Source: Candidatus Woesebacteria bacterium GW2011_GWB1_33_22
Lineage (GTDB): Bacteria > Patescibacteriota > Microgenomatia > UBA8517
DNA length: 34,851 nucleotides
Direction: 5' to 3'
NCBI GenBank assembly: GCA_000989765.1
Contig: LBOW01000009.1
Coordinates: 1 to 34,851 of the forward strand
The translations under genes and the position numbers were made by a program. This document shows, one piece after another, positions 12,780-21,254 of the stretch; position 1 is the stretch's first letter, and every line of letters begins with the position of its first letter. Below the pieces are notes generated by a model. The model worked only from the letters and a program-made list of their open reading frames with translations. It had not been told where the DNA came from and did no database searches.

Positions 12780-14153
12780 TTATCCTGTAAATGTTTTTCT
12801 TATCCCCTTCATATCCTCTTGAGTATCCACATCAGTTGAGAGTAAATGAGTTACCTTTTCCACAGCGTGCATTACTGTAGTGTGGTCTCTACCCCCAATC
12901 AACCTACCCACTTCTTGATGTGGTAAACCAATTTGAGTCTTCAAGATATACATTAGAATTTGCCTTGGTCTTACTATTGGTCTTTGTCTTGAATCTCCAA
13001 GAAGCTGTTTTTTTCCAAGTGAATAGTATTTAGCAACTGATGTTATTACTTCATCTGGGCTAACTTTAATTTTGATGTTTGATGTCTCATCAGGTTTACC
13101 CAAGAAAGATTGAATAAGGTCTGTTGTTAGTTCTACATGTTTAAAATTTACTTCAGTAAATAGTCTAACTAAGAATCCTTGTATCTCACGAGCTGAAGTA
13201 ATGTTTCCAGCAATCAAGGCAACCTGATCGTTTCCTAAAACAATTCCTCTTTCTTCCGCTTTAATTTGAACGATAGCAGACCTTAATTCAAAGTCTGGCG
13301 GAGCAACATCTACTATTAAACCTGCTTGAAATCTAGTTTTAAGTCTGTCCTCCAGTTTAAATATTTCCATAGGTGGTTTATCTGCAGTTAAAATTACTTG
13401 TCCCCCCGCTGAAGTTACTGCATTAAATGTATGGAAAAATTCTTCTTGAGCAGTGTCTTTACCTGCAATAAATTGTATATCATCAACAAATAAAGCATCC
13501 AGTTTCCTATATTTCTTTCTAACTTCTGATGTTGTTTTGTTTCTGATTCCATCAACAATATCGTTGGTAAAATCTTCAGCTGTACAGGCTAAAATCTTAG
13601 AATTAATGTTTTTAAGTATCATAGAATGTCCAACAGCGTGCATGAGGTGGGTTTTACCAACACCAACTCCACCATATATAAATAATGGATTATAAGAAAT
13701 CCCCGGATTATCAGCTACTGCTTGAGCTGCAGCATGTGCCATTTGATTAGATCCTGAGACTGCAAATTTTTCAAAGGTAAAAAGAAATCTTAGGTTTGCT
13801 TTTTTTAAAGCTTCATTTATCTCCTCCTGGTTTATTTTAGGCTGATCAAAAAGAGGTGAAATTGTCTCAGTTTTAGGTTTTCTCATCTCTGATTTGACAA
13901 TGAATGTTATATCAGTTGATTTTTCTAATTGTTTACTTAAAGTATCTTGAATTAGCCCATAATATCTTTGTTCTACTTGTTGTTTAATAAATATAGACTC
14001 ACAACCAATTTCGACAATTTCTCTATCTCCAATTTCCTTAAGACCAACTAAATGAGTATGAGAAAGATATGTATTAAAAGTTGCTTCAGACACAGAAATT
14101 TTTAATATTTCCAAAGTATCTTTCCAAAGTTTGTCGTAATCTTTACTTTCCAT
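12780..14153 (-). CDS. dnaA: Chromosomal replication initiator DnaA
   Basis: A 457-residue protein with all four DnaA domains. Domain I starts W-K-D-T-L-E-I-L-K. Domain III has Walker A G-G-V-G-V-G-K-T-H (about 158-168) and Walker B A-L-F-V-D-D-I-Q-F. Domain IV carries the DNA-binding signature G-R-D-H-T-T-V-M-H-A near 420. It binds DnaA boxes and opens the origin. The ATG at 14153 is preceded at 7 bases by TATATC. The gene diverges from rpmH, the classical dnaA-rpmH arrangement. Confidence 0.97.
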   Translation of the reverse strand: MESKDYDKLWKDTLEILKISVSEATFNTYLSHTHLVGLKEIGDREIVEIGCESIFIKQQVEQRYYGLIQDTLSKQLEKSTDITFIVKSEMRKPKTETISPLFDQPKINQEEINEALKKANLRFLFTFEKFAVSGSNQMAHAAAQAVADNPGISYNPLFIYGGVGVGKTHLMHAVGHSMILKNINSKILACTAEDFTNDIVDGIRNKTTSEVRKKYRKLDALFVDDIQFIAGKDTAQEEFFHTFNAVTSAGGQVILTADKPPMEIFKLEDRLKTRFQAGLIVDVAPPDFELRSAIVQIKAEERGIVLGNDQVALIAGNITSAREIQGFLVRLFTEVNFKHVELTTDLIQSFLGKPDETSNIKIKVSPDEVITSVAKYYSLGKKQLLGDSRQRPIVRPRQILMYILKTQIGLPHQEVGRLIGGRDHTTVMHAVEKVTHLLSTDVDTQEDMKGIRKTFTG

Positions 14154-14204
14154 AGAATTTGATATAAAAATCTGGAGCAGTCAGTATTGCCAATGTTTAC
14201 AAAG

Positions 14205-14213
14205 TTATCCACA
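14205..14213. other. DnaA box upstream of dnaA
   Basis: Perfect TTATCCACA about 50 bp upstream of the dnaA start; a candidate for origin function or dnaA autoregulation. Confidence 0.6.
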
Positions 14214-14243
14214 ATATGCAATAGCCAAAAAGTTAGTTTCTAG

Positions 14244-14288
14244 TAAGGTCGGACCTTTAAAGAAAATCTGTAATAAGGTCCGACCTTA
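14244..14288. promoter_or_regulatory. Paired 13-bp palindromes in the rpmH promoter
   Basis: AAGGTCGGACCTT (14245-14257) and its reverse complement AAGGTCCGACCTT (14275-14287). Each is palindromic except for the central base, and their centres are exactly 30 bp apart. The second covers the position expected for the rpmH -35 element. They could be operator half-sites bound by a dimer, or a mobile palindrome. Confidence 0.5.
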
Positions 14289-14296
14289 AAATATGT

Positions 14297-14302
14297 TATA
14301 CT
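14297..14302 (+). promoter_or_regulatory. -10 box of rpmH
   Basis: TATACT ending 6 bases before the rpmH ATG; the -35 position falls in the second 13-bp palindrome. Confidence 0.5.
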
Positions 14303-14308
14303 TCCTTC

Positions 14309-14452
14309 ATGGCAACAAAAAGAACATATCAACCACACAAACTAAAAAGAATTAAAAAATTTGGGTTTATGAAGAGAAATTCTTCTAAAGATGGCAGGAA
14401 AGTTTTAAAACGAAGAATTTTAAAAGGTCGAAAGAGACTAGTTAATGCTTAA
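14309..14452 (+). CDS. rpmH: 50S ribosomal protein bL34
   Basis: A 47-residue, highly basic protein beginning [14 protein letters not shown] and containing [18 protein letters not shown], the canonical bL34 sequence. The start of rnpA follows its stop without a gap. It heads the rpmH-rnpA-yidD-yidC-jag operon, divergent from dnaA. Confidence 0.97.
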   Translation: MATKRTYQPHKLKRIKKFGFMKRNSSKDGRKVLKRRILKGRKRLVNA

Positions 14453-14794
14453 ATGCTTGCTTCTAAATATAGATTAAAGAAAAGGATGAATTTTGCCCGT
14501 TGTGAAATTGATGGGCGTTTAATTCAGTCAAGATCGTTTGGTGTTGAAATATATGACAGAAAAGACAAAGATAACTCGCGTTTTGGTTTTATAATTTCAA
14601 CTAGAATTTCCAAAAAAGCAGTGGTCCGAAATAAAATAAAAAGGACAATTTCAGATTATATAAGAATAAATATCAATATGATTAAAAATGGATTGGATGT
14701 TGTATTTTTAATTAAACCCGCAATTTTAAAATTAAACAAAGAACAAATTGAAAACGAAATTTATGAAATTATTATTAAAAATTTACAAAAATAG
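14453..14794 (+). CDS. rnpA: Ribonuclease P protein component
   Basis: A 113-residue basic protein carrying the RNase P protein signature F-G-F-I-I-S-T-R-I-S-K-K-A-V-V-R-N-K-I-K-R (about 43-63). It binds the RNA subunit that matures the 5' ends of tRNAs. It starts immediately after rpmH, and its last ~30 bases overlap the start of yidD. Confidence 0.95.
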   Translation: MLASKYRLKKRMNFARCEIDGRLIQSRSFGVEIYDRKDKDNSRFGFIISTRISKKAVVRNKIKRTISDYIRININMIKNGLDVVFLIKPAILKLNKEQIENEIYEIIIKNLQK

Positions 14795-14948
14795 TCTTTC
14801 CCCCGCTTTAAAATTTCTATTTCCAGGTGGAGGATGTAGGTTTAAACCTACTTGTTCTGAATATATGGTTATAATGGTTGAAAAACATGGATTATTACGT
14901 GGGGGTTTAATGGGAATAAAAAGAGTGTTACAATGCAACAACCTATGA
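14763..14948 (+). CDS. yidD: Membrane protein insertion efficiency factor YidD, short form
   Basis: The YidD signature G-G-G-C-R-F-K-P-T-C-S-E-Y, followed by E-K-H-G-L-L-R-G, is clear. I prefer the ATG at 14763 (61 residues, M-K-L-L-L-K-I-Y-K-N-S-L-S-P), the usual N-terminus; an in-frame ATG at 14748 adds five residues. The protein ends soon after K-R-V-L-Q-C-N, lacking the P-x-x-x-G-G-x-D-P-V tail common in longer homologues. Its stop overlaps the yidC start. Confidence 0.88.
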   Translation: MKLLLKIYKNSLSPALKFLFPGGGCRFKPTCSEYMVIMVEKHGLLRGGLMGIKRVLQCNNL

Positions 14949-15766
14949 ATATATTTCAAGTTATATTAATTCAACCCCTTACTAATGGTCTAATTTTATT
15001 TTATAACTTACTGTTTCATAATATGGGGCTTGCTATAATTGGGTTTAGTTTATTCTTAAGATTTGTTTTAAATCCCCTAACAGCTCCATATATGGCTTCA
15101 ATGAAAAAAATCAAAGAGGTAGAACCTCTAATAACCAAGTTAAAATTAAAATATAAAGAAGATAAAAAAGGTCTAATGACTGCTCAAACTGAACTTTACA
15201 AACAAAGAGGGATTAATCCATCAGCAGGCTGTTTACCTTATATTTTGCAAATAGTTATTTTAATTGCTCTTTTTAATGTTTTTACTCAAGTTCTTTCACA
15301 AAATGGAGATACGATTAGTAAATTAAATTCAATGCTTTATGCACCATTAAAATTTACCGAAACTTCAACACTTAATACTAGGTTTTTATATATGGACGTT
15401 AGATTTCCTGATGTTTTTAACGTTTCTGGTGTACCTTTTCCAATTCCTGGACCAATTTTGATTCTTGCAGGGTTATTACAATTCTTTTCAGCTAAGATGA
15501 CTCAGCCGTTAATTAAAAAAGAAGAAAAGATTGTTAAAGATACCAAAGGTGGAGCTGATGATATGGCTGTCGCTATGCAATCTTCGATGATTTATACATT
15601 TCCTGCGATGACAATTCTTTTTGGTATTAAATTTCCATCCGGACTTGCGCTATACTGGTTGTTGTTTTCTGTTTTTCAGATGTATCAGCAATTTAAATCT
15701 TCAGGTTGGGGCGGTCTTACCCCTTTTGCAAAACGTTTAGGTTTGGTACAATCGAGAGTAGTATGA
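14945..15766 (+). CDS. yidC: YidC/Oxa1 membrane protein insertase
   Basis: A 273-residue, short (Gram-positive-like) YidC without the large periplasmic domain. The membrane helices and motifs P-L-T-A-P-Y-M-A-S-M-K-K, E-L-Y-K-Q-R-G-I-N-P-S-A-G-C-L-P and F-P-S-G-L-A-L-Y-W fit the insertase core. The first ATG of the frame is at 14933, but the ATG at 14945 forms an ATGA with the yidD stop, as in neighbouring gene pairs, so I chose it. It inserts membrane proteins with or without SecYEG. Confidence 0.93.
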   Translation: MNIFQVILIQPLTNGLILFYNLLFHNMGLAIIGFSLFLRFVLNPLTAPYMASMKKIKEVEPLITKLKLKYKEDKKGLMTAQTELYKQRGINPSAGCLPYILQIVILIALFNVFTQVLSQNGDTISKLNSMLYAPLKFTETSTLNTRFLYMDVRFPDVFNVSGVPFPIPGPILILAGLLQFFSAKMTQPLIKKEEKIVKDTKGGADDMAVAMQSSMIYTFPAMTILFGIKFPSGLALYWLLFSVFQMYQQFKSSGWGGLTPFAKRLGLVQSRVV

Positions 15767-16227
15767 CAAAGACATTAAACATCGTTGAGACGATAGAGAA
15801 ATTAGCCAAGGACCTTTTTTCTTTAGCTGGAGTTGATGTACAAGTTAAAGTGGAAGAAAGCGAAGAGGGAAATTATGAAGTTAATCTTGAAACAACAGAA
15901 GAAACAGGTTTACTAATAGGATTTAGGGGAGAAAATATAAATGCCATTCAAACAGTACTTGGCATTATGGTTAAAGGAGTAACAGGTGAATGGATTAGGA
16001 TTATTGTAAACATAGGAGATTATAGACAAAAACAGGAACAGAAATTATTTGCATTAGCTGACCAATCTGCAGATCGAGCAATTGAAACTAAAGAACCACA
16101 ACCTATATATAACTTAACAGCAGGACAGCGAAGAATAATTCATATGTATTTAAGTAAAAGAGATGATGTTGTTACTGAATCTCAAGGAGAAAATCTCGAA
16201 AGATTTTTAGTGATAAAATCCAAATAG
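15763..16227 (+). CDS. khpB: KhpB/Jag RNA-binding protein
   Basis: A 154-residue protein with a KH domain (G-L-L-I-G-F-R-G-E-N-I-N-A-I-Q, about 49-63) and a C-terminal R3H domain (R-R-I-I-H-M-Y-L then E-N-L-E-R). The N-terminus has the Jag-like start with little linker. The open frame begins at 15706 inside yidC, but the ATG at 15763 forms ATGA with the yidC stop and gives the right start. Jag proteins bind RNA and influence cell elongation in Firmicutes. Confidence 0.92.
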   Translation: MTKTLNIVETIEKLAKDLFSLAGVDVQVKVEESEEGNYEVNLETTEETGLLIGFRGENINAIQTVLGIMVKGVTGEWIRIIVNIGDYRQKQEQKLFALADQSADRAIETKEPQPIYNLTAGQRRIIHMYLSKRDDVVTESQGENLERFLVIKSK

Positions 16228-17321
16228 TGTTATATTTAATTTCACTTTTATCATTTCTTTTACCGACCCAATTAGGCTTGCACGTCAACAGTCTACAAAC
16301 TATGGTCTATGGCTTTAGAATTGATTATTTAATTCCAACTCTTTATTTAACAGATTTAATTGCTTTGTTAATAATATTATTAGGATTTAGAAAAATTAAA
16401 TTTACAAAAAAGAATTTAGTATTTAGTATATTGTATATAGGGTTTGTAGTTGCCAACATACTACATACTACATACTACATACCGGCTATTTATAAATGGC
16501 TGAAAGTTACTGAAACGATTCTTCTAGCAACCGTACTTATTAAGAATAAAAAAATAGATTTTTTCAAGAATATTTTAAAACCCCTTTCATATTCCATGTT
16601 TATAGTTTGTTTACTTGGCATTTCGCAATATTTAAATAAAGGTTCTGTGGGGGGAATTTTCTACTGGCTTGGTGAAAGGACATTAAGATTTAATGATCCA
16701 AACGTCTCACCATTTCCTTATTCAACTTTTTCTCACCCGAATTCTTTTGCTGGATTTTTACTTGTTTTTGGAATATTTTTAATCCAGTTTAAAAATAAGT
16801 TTAAGCTTAAGTATTTTTTAACTTTGGCTATATTAGTTTTTATAAATCTGATTTTAACTAATTCACTGAATGTATACATTGCAATTGTTTTGTTGGTTAT
16901 TTTAAATTTTCGTTCTAATTTGGCATTTAGTTTTTTAGCATTTGATTTTTCAAGTCGTACATTTTCGCATCGTCTTGAGCTAATTTCTGCTTCATGGAAA
17001 ATGATTAAAGATAATTTTTTGTTTGGAGTTGGATTAAATAACTTTATTCCAAACCTTCCAAAAGTAACTAATTCTTTTTTAAATGCTTGGGAATTACAAC
17101 CTGTTCATAATATCTTTTTGTTGGTTTTCTCCGAAACTGGAGTTATTGGTTTTATTGTTTTCAGTCTTTTGGTTTTGTTTTCCCTATCACCTATAAGCTA
17201 TCCCTTAATCGCTATTCTGGCCACAGGCCAGATGGATCATTATTGGTTGACCTTACAACAGAATATGTTACTCTTTACATACGCTTTAGCCCTTAATTTT
17301 AAATGGAAAAAGAAAATTTAG
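16227..17321 (+). CDS. O-antigen-ligase/Wzy-like polytopic membrane protein
   Basis: A 364-residue protein with roughly ten membrane helices. The pattern of O-antigen ligases and polymerases is present: S-H-P-N-S-F-A-G-F-L about halfway, and V-H-N-I-F-L-L-V-F-S-E-T-G-V-I-G-F near 290-310. It would ligate or polymerise a surface glycan. The GTG start at 16227 shares a base with the jag stop. Two seven-base arrays lie in the coding sequence; the second inserts I-L-H-T-T-Y-Y-I-P in a loop region. The next gene overlaps its end by 19 bases. Confidence 0.8.
   Translation: MLYLISLLSFLLPTQLGLHVNSLQTMVYGFRIDYLIPTLYLTDLIALLIILLGFRKIKFTKKNLVFSILYIGFVVANILHTTYYIPAIYKWLKVTETILLATVLIKNKKIDFFKNILKPLSYSMFIVCLLGISQYLNKGSVGGIFYWLGERTLRFNDPNVSPFPYSTFSHPNSFAGFLLVFGIFLIQFKNKFKLKYFLTLAILVFINLILTNSLNVYIAIVLLVILNFRSNLAFSFLAFDFSSRTFSHRLELISASWKMIKDNFLFGVGLNNFIPNLPKVTNSFLNAWELQPVHNIFLLVFSETGVIGFIVFSLLVLFSLSPISYPLIAILATGQMDHYWLTLQQNMLLFTYALALNFKWKKKI
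16282..16309. repeat. Seven-base-period array 11, coding
   Basis: Four heptamers of the types ACGTCAA, CAGTCTA, CAAACTA and TGGTCTA in the O-antigen-ligase-like gene. Confidence 0.55.
16457..16482. repeat. Seven-base-period array 12, coding
   Basis: Three perfect CATACTA units plus a partial unit. In this frame they encode H-T-T-Y-Y-I. Confidence 0.9.
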
Positions 17322-17728
17322 TAATTTATTGTGATGGTGGCTCACGTGGAAATCCAGGTCCAGCAGCATCGGCATTTGTCGCAATTGATAAAAATACGAT
17401 CATACATAAAGAAAGCAAATTTTTAGGAAACGAAACCAACAACGTCGCCGAATACACAGCCGTTTTATTAGCAGTTTCCTGGCTTTCTAAAAATTTAATC
17501 TTTAATCATCGGTACTTAATCATTAATTTAGATTCTCAACTTGTTGAAAGACAACTTAATAAAAAATATAAGATTAAAAATAAAAATTTAAAAAGTATTT
17601 ATGACAAAATTGAATTGCTAATTTCTAACCATAAATTAAAAATTAATTTTGTTTGGAACTATAGAGACAAAAACCATCTAGCCGACTCACTGGTTAACAA
17701 AGAATTAGATCAACGGGAAAACTTCTAA
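17303..17728 (+). CDS. rnhA: Ribonuclease HI
   Basis: A 141-residue RNase H-fold protein. The catalytic acidic residues are visible: D11 in C-D-G-G-S-R-G-N-P-G, E50 in N-N-V-A-E-Y-T-A, D77 in N-L-D-S-Q-L and D128 in N-H-L-A-D-S-L, with H125 nearby. It cleaves RNA in RNA-DNA hybrids. The N-terminus overlaps the upstream gene. A 12-bp word (TCAACGGGAAAA) is repeated at its end (17710-17721 and 17733-17744). Confidence 0.93.
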   Translation: MEKENLVIYCDGGSRGNPGPAASAFVAIDKNTIIHKESKFLGNETNNVAEYTAVLLAVSWLSKNLIFNHRYLIINLDSQLVERQLNKKYKIKNKNLKSIYDKIELLISNHKLKINFVWNYRDKNHLADSLVNKELDQRENF

Positions 17729-17792
17729 AGGTTCAACGGGAAAATAGAAATTATTATCGTAAAAGCAAATTGCTAATTTGAGGAAATCAACA

Positions 17793-17798
17793 TAATAT
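17793..17798 (+). promoter_or_regulatory. -10 box of the DUF4012 gene
   Basis: TAATAT ending 6 bases before the ATG at 17805. Confidence 0.4.
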
Positions 17799-17804
17799 AT
17801 AGAT

Positions 17805-20363
17805 ATGCACGACGTGAATGCGTTTGGATACGATTCGATCCTAGGTTTATATTCAAGCCAAGTTTTTTTAAACAATAAGGTTAAAGAAAAATTTAACGAT
17901 AAATATGTTGATGTTAAATTTTTTTTTGATTTCTCAAAAGTTGATTTATCAAAGTTTAGTTACCTGGTTATTAATCTTTTAGATCAAAATTACACGACAA
18001 AAGAAATACTTGATATAGTTTCGCAAGTAAGTTGCAAGACCGTAGTCATTGCGCCCTATAGAGTAAAAAAGGAAAAATTTATAGACTTTAATTTATTCTT
18101 AAATAATTTAATTAAGTCTAATCAAAACTTAGGTGTAATTCTTTCACCTGAAGTATTGGGGGAATCTGTGAAATATGAAAAAGATTATATTTCACACGAT
18201 CTAATAATGCAGTCAATATTAAGCGAAAGGGTTAAAGTCAAAGATTTTTATAAAAAACTCAATTTAATATCTGTTAATAAATTGGTAGAAGAGATTGTTA
18301 AGGAGACCTTCTCATTTGGTATATCTGGCAAGAAAATACTTCCGATTGGTTTTAACAAGAGTCCAAAGGTTTTTATTAAAAACTATTTAAGTGTTAGCGA
18401 TGAAAACATAATTTCTAAACTGGAATCAGACGAGTTTCAAGAAATCTTGCCAGATATTAAAAAGGAAATTTTTTTTTCAATTAATTCTGCAGTCGAAAAA
18501 ACTAAAAAGGCCTTTACATTACAACAAATAATTAAACCCGAAGATGATATTTTAAATCCACTATCTGATACAAAATCGAAAACTAGAAAGAAAAATAAAC
18601 TACATAAAGCCTTTCGTAGTGCCTCATTTTTTCTTATAATTGCTCTGATAATTCTAATAACTCCCTTAATTTTAATGCTGACCTCTTTGGGTAGCCTTTA
18701 TATGTCTGGAAAGATTATTACTAAAAATCAAAATCTTGGAGTTTATTTAATTAATTTTTCCAGGACTGTGTCAGGATTATCTACAAATATGAATTTTGGA
18801 ATCTCATTTTATTCTGATGTGGGAAATCTAATCTATAAATCTACTTCAGTTGCCAAACAATTTACTCTGTTAATAAATTCAGGTAAAAATTTATTAACAA
18901 ATGTATTGGGAGATAAAATCTATCCTTTTGAAAGTTATGCTAATGATATTTCTGCTAATCTAGATAGAATCTATACAGATATTAGTTTTATTCAAAGTGA
19001 TATTGATGAAATGCAAGGAATTTTGGGAAAAGAACTGCGTTTCAACCTTGATTTGCACAAGATAAGTATAATTGATATCAAACAACGAATTTATAATTTA
19101 AAGAAGTTTACCTCACGACTCTCGGAAATATTAGGTGTAAATGCACCCAAAAAATACTTAGTGCTTTTTCAGAACAATATGGAGTTAAGACCTACTGGAG
19201 GGTTTATTGGATCATTTGCTTTAATTACATTTGATAAAGGTAAAATGACTGAAATTGTAGTTAACGATGTCTACTCTGCTGATGGTCAATTAAAAGGACA
19301 TGTTGATCCACCAGAGCCAATTAGAAAGTATTTAAACGAAGGCGGGTGGTACTTAAGAGATGCAAATTGGGATCCTGATTTTATAACCTCTGCCCAAAAA
19401 ATTGAATGGTTTTTAGATAAAGAAATTGATCAGCGAGTTGATGGAGTAATATCAGTGGATCTTCATTTTGTCAAAAGTTTGCTTGATATTACTGGCCCTA
19501 TAAATTTAAGTGATTTTGGTAAAACAATAACTTCAGAGAATCTTTATCAAATAACCCAAAGTGAAGTTGAAGACAACTTTTTTCCTGGTTCAATTAAAAA
19601 ACAAAGTTTTTTAACATCTTTAAGCCGGAATTTAATAGATGAATTAAAAAGCTTAAAGGGGGATAAATACCCACTACTTTTTAAAGAGTTGTATAGAAAT
19701 TTAGAAGGAAGGCATATACAAGTCTATCTTCATGATTTAAATGCACAGGAATCTGTCTCTGAAGTGGGTTATTCTGGTGATCTAAAAATGAATATTAATT
19801 GTGGACTACGTTGTATCCACGATCAGTATCAATTGGTTGATGCTAATTTGGGTGTCAATAAATCAAACTTTTTTGTAAAAAGGATGCAAGAATTAATCTT
19901 AAATGTTAATAAAAATTCAGTAAGCCATGAGCTTTTGGTGACATACGATAATAATGCTGGACCGTCAATTGGTCCGTCTGGAATTTATAAAAACTATGCC
20001 AGGGTAGTATTACCAAAAGAAGCAAAAGTGTCAGGCGTTAGACTATACAAAACTAATGGTACTTATCAAGATATGGAGTATGACCTTATAGATATAGATG
20101 GTAGAAGTGAATTAGGATTTTATTTTGAATTAATGCCCGCATCTTCCGTAAGGGTTCAGGTTGCCTGGAGTATCAACACATCAGTCTTAAACCAAGGTGG
20201 TGAATATAAGCTTTTAGTTAGAAAACAATCTGGGACTGATAATGACGCTTTCAGTGTAAAAATAAACTCCTCTGATTTAAGCTTGACTGGGAAGACCCTT
20301 TCAGTCTATAATACAAATCTAGCCAAGGATTATAAGGCTAGATTCTTTTTTAGACCGCAGTAG
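17805..20363 (+). CDS. DUF4012 domain-containing membrane protein
   Basis: An 852-residue protein typical of Microgenomates and some Gram-positive bacteria. The N-terminal ~250 residues form a cytoplasmic domain of unknown type that begins H-D-V-N-A-F-G-Y-D-S and may be Rossmann-like. A membrane helix follows near 272-297. The DUF4012 core begins at K-Y-L-V-L-F-Q-N-N-M-E-L-R-P-T-G-G-F-I-G (about 447-466) and continues with D-V-Y-S-A-D-G and D-A-N-W-D-P-D-F. The C-terminal ~200 residues are probably beta-rich and extracellular. It is likely a surface or cell-wall-associated protein; its biochemical role is not known. Confidence 0.9.
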   Translation: MHDVNAFGYDSILGLYSSQVFLNNKVKEKFNDKYVDVKFFFDFSKVDLSKFSYLVINLLDQNYTTKEILDIVSQVSCKTVVIAPYRVKKEKFIDFNLFLNNLIKSNQNLGVILSPEVLGESVKYEKDYISHDLIMQSILSERVKVKDFYKKLNLISVNKLVEEIVKETFSFGISGKKILPIGFNKSPKVFIKNYLSVSDENIISKLESDEFQEILPDIKKEIFFSINSAVEKTKKAFTLQQIIKPEDDILNPLSDTKSKTRKKNKLHKAFRSASFFLIIALIILITPLILMLTSLGSLYMSGKIITKNQNLGVYLINFSRTVSGLSTNMNFGISFYSDVGNLIYKSTSVAKQFTLLINSGKNLLTNVLGDKIYPFESYANDISANLDRIYTDISFIQSDIDEMQGILGKELRFNLDLHKISIIDIKQRIYNLKKFTSRLSEILGVNAPKKYLVLFQNNMELRPTGGFIGSFALITFDKGKMTEIVVNDVYSADGQLKGHVDPPEPIRKYLNEGGWYLRDANWDPDFITSAQKIEWFLDKEIDQRVDGVISVDLHFVKSLLDITGPINLSDFGKTITSENLYQITQSEVEDNFFPGSIKKQSFLTSLSRNLIDELKSLKGDKYPLLFKELYRNLEGRHIQVYLHDLNAQESVSEVGYSGDLKMNINCGLRCIHDQYQLVDANLGVNKSNFFVKRMQELILNVNKNSVSHELLVTYDNNAGPSIGPSGIYKNYARVVLPKEAKVSGVRLYKTNGTYQDMEYDLIDIDGRSELGFYFELMPASSVRVQVAWSINTSVLNQGGEYKLLVRKQSGTDNDAFSVKINSSDLSLTGKTLSVYNTNLAKDYKARFFFRPQ

Positions 20364-20374
20364 ATTTTTAAATA

Positions 20375-21037
20375 ATGACAAAATTAACAATTAAATATAA
20401 AAAGAGGGAATTGTTTGGTAGAAAAGTAAAGAGATTAAGAAAAGAAGGCTTAATACCAGCAAACATTTTTGGTAAAAAGATTAAATCTGAAGCTATTACG
20501 GTTGAAGCTAAAGAGTTCAGGGAAATTTTTGAAAAAGCAGGAGAAACTCAAATAATCGATCTTCAGGGGAAGCCTGTTTTGGTCTCTAATTTACAAATTG
20601 ATCCAGTAACTTCAGATTATATTCATGTTGACTTTAGGCAGGTTGACTTAACTGAAAAGATTACTGCTAAAGTTCCTATAGAGGTTCTTGGAGAGTCTCC
20701 AGCAGAAAAACAGAATATTGGTACTGTTGTTCAACAGTTATCAGAAATTGAGGTTTCGGCACTACCTACTGACCTACCTGAAAAAATTGAGATTGACGCT
20801 ACTATACTTACAGAAGTTGATCAGGCTATTTATGTTAAAGACTTAAAGATTGACAAGAAAGTTACTGTTAAAACTGATCCTGAATCAATTGTTGTTAAAG
20901 TAGAACCTCCAATTAAGGAAGAAGTAGTAGAGGTAGTAGCCCCAGTAGAGGGTGAGGTTCCTGTAGAAGGAGTAGTTCCTGCTGAAGGAGAACAACCTGT
21001 TTCTGAAGAGCAACCAAAACCAGAAGCTAGTAATTAG
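20375..21037 (+). CDS. rplY: 50S ribosomal protein bL25 (Ctc family)
   Basis: A 220-residue long-form bL25, which binds 5S rRNA. The N-terminal domain has R-L-R-K-E-G-L-I-P-A-N-I-F-G-K-K, and the second beta domain has H-V-D-F-R-Q-V-D and P-T-D-L-P-E-K-I-E-I-D. The last ~45 residues are an acidic Glu/Val/Pro-rich tail. It lies 11 bases after the DUF4012 stop, so probably in one transcript. Its end overlaps a convergent small gene by 11 bases. Confidence 0.93.
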   Translation: MTKLTIKYKKRELFGRKVKRLRKEGLIPANIFGKKIKSEAITVEAKEFREIFEKAGETQIIDLQGKPVLVSNLQIDPVTSDYIHVDFRQVDLTEKITAKVPIEVLGESPAEKQNIGTVVQQLSEIEVSALPTDLPEKIEIDATILTEVDQAIYVKDLKIDKKVTVKTDPESIVVKVEPPIKEEVVEVVAPVEGEVPVEGVVPAEGEQPVSEEQPKPEASN

Positions 21038-21254
21038 GATCAATTTCTCTTACTTTGTCCATTCTCCCTAGTTCTATCCAGCCATCTATGTAGGTTGGAT
21101 GTTTAGTCATAAAATCTTCCCAAAATACAGTGTTTGTTTCAGCTCCCAAAACTTTGATTTCCCGCCTTTTTAAATTTTGAAGATTGGATATTGATAGAAG
21201 AATAATCAGTATTGCAAAAGTTATATACAAAAGATCATTCAGTTCTTTTCTCAT
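21027..21254 (-). CDS. Small anchored protein with a TPR-like tail
   Basis: A 75-residue protein: one membrane helix (about 8-24, L-L-Y-I-T-F-A-I-L-I-I-L-L), then an exposed segment W-E-D-F-M-T-K-H-P-T-Y-I-D-G-W-I-E-L-G-R-M-D-K-V. The latter reads like a single tetratricopeptide-type helix pair ending at I-D-P-N-Y. It starts within the last 20 bases of valS on the same strand, so it is probably co-transcribed. Its function is not known. Confidence 0.6.
   Translation of the reverse strand: MRKELNDLLYITFAILIILLSISNLQNLKRREIKVLGAETNTVFWEDFMTKHPTYIDGWIELGRMDKVREIDPNY

Noticed and set aside
14160-14308. A separate RNA gene in the dnaA-rpmH spacer
   Set aside because: The palindromes are short, and the spacer is accounted for by a DnaA box and the two divergent promoters.
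17710-17744. Repeated TCAACGGGAAAA at the RNase H end as an attachment site
   Set aside because: Only two 12-bp copies 23 bases apart and no adjacent mobile genes; probably a small local duplication.
20925-21015. GTAG-rich stretch in the bL25 tail as another heptamer array
   Set aside because: The repetition follows codons for a Glu/Val/Pro tail, not a constant seven-base period.
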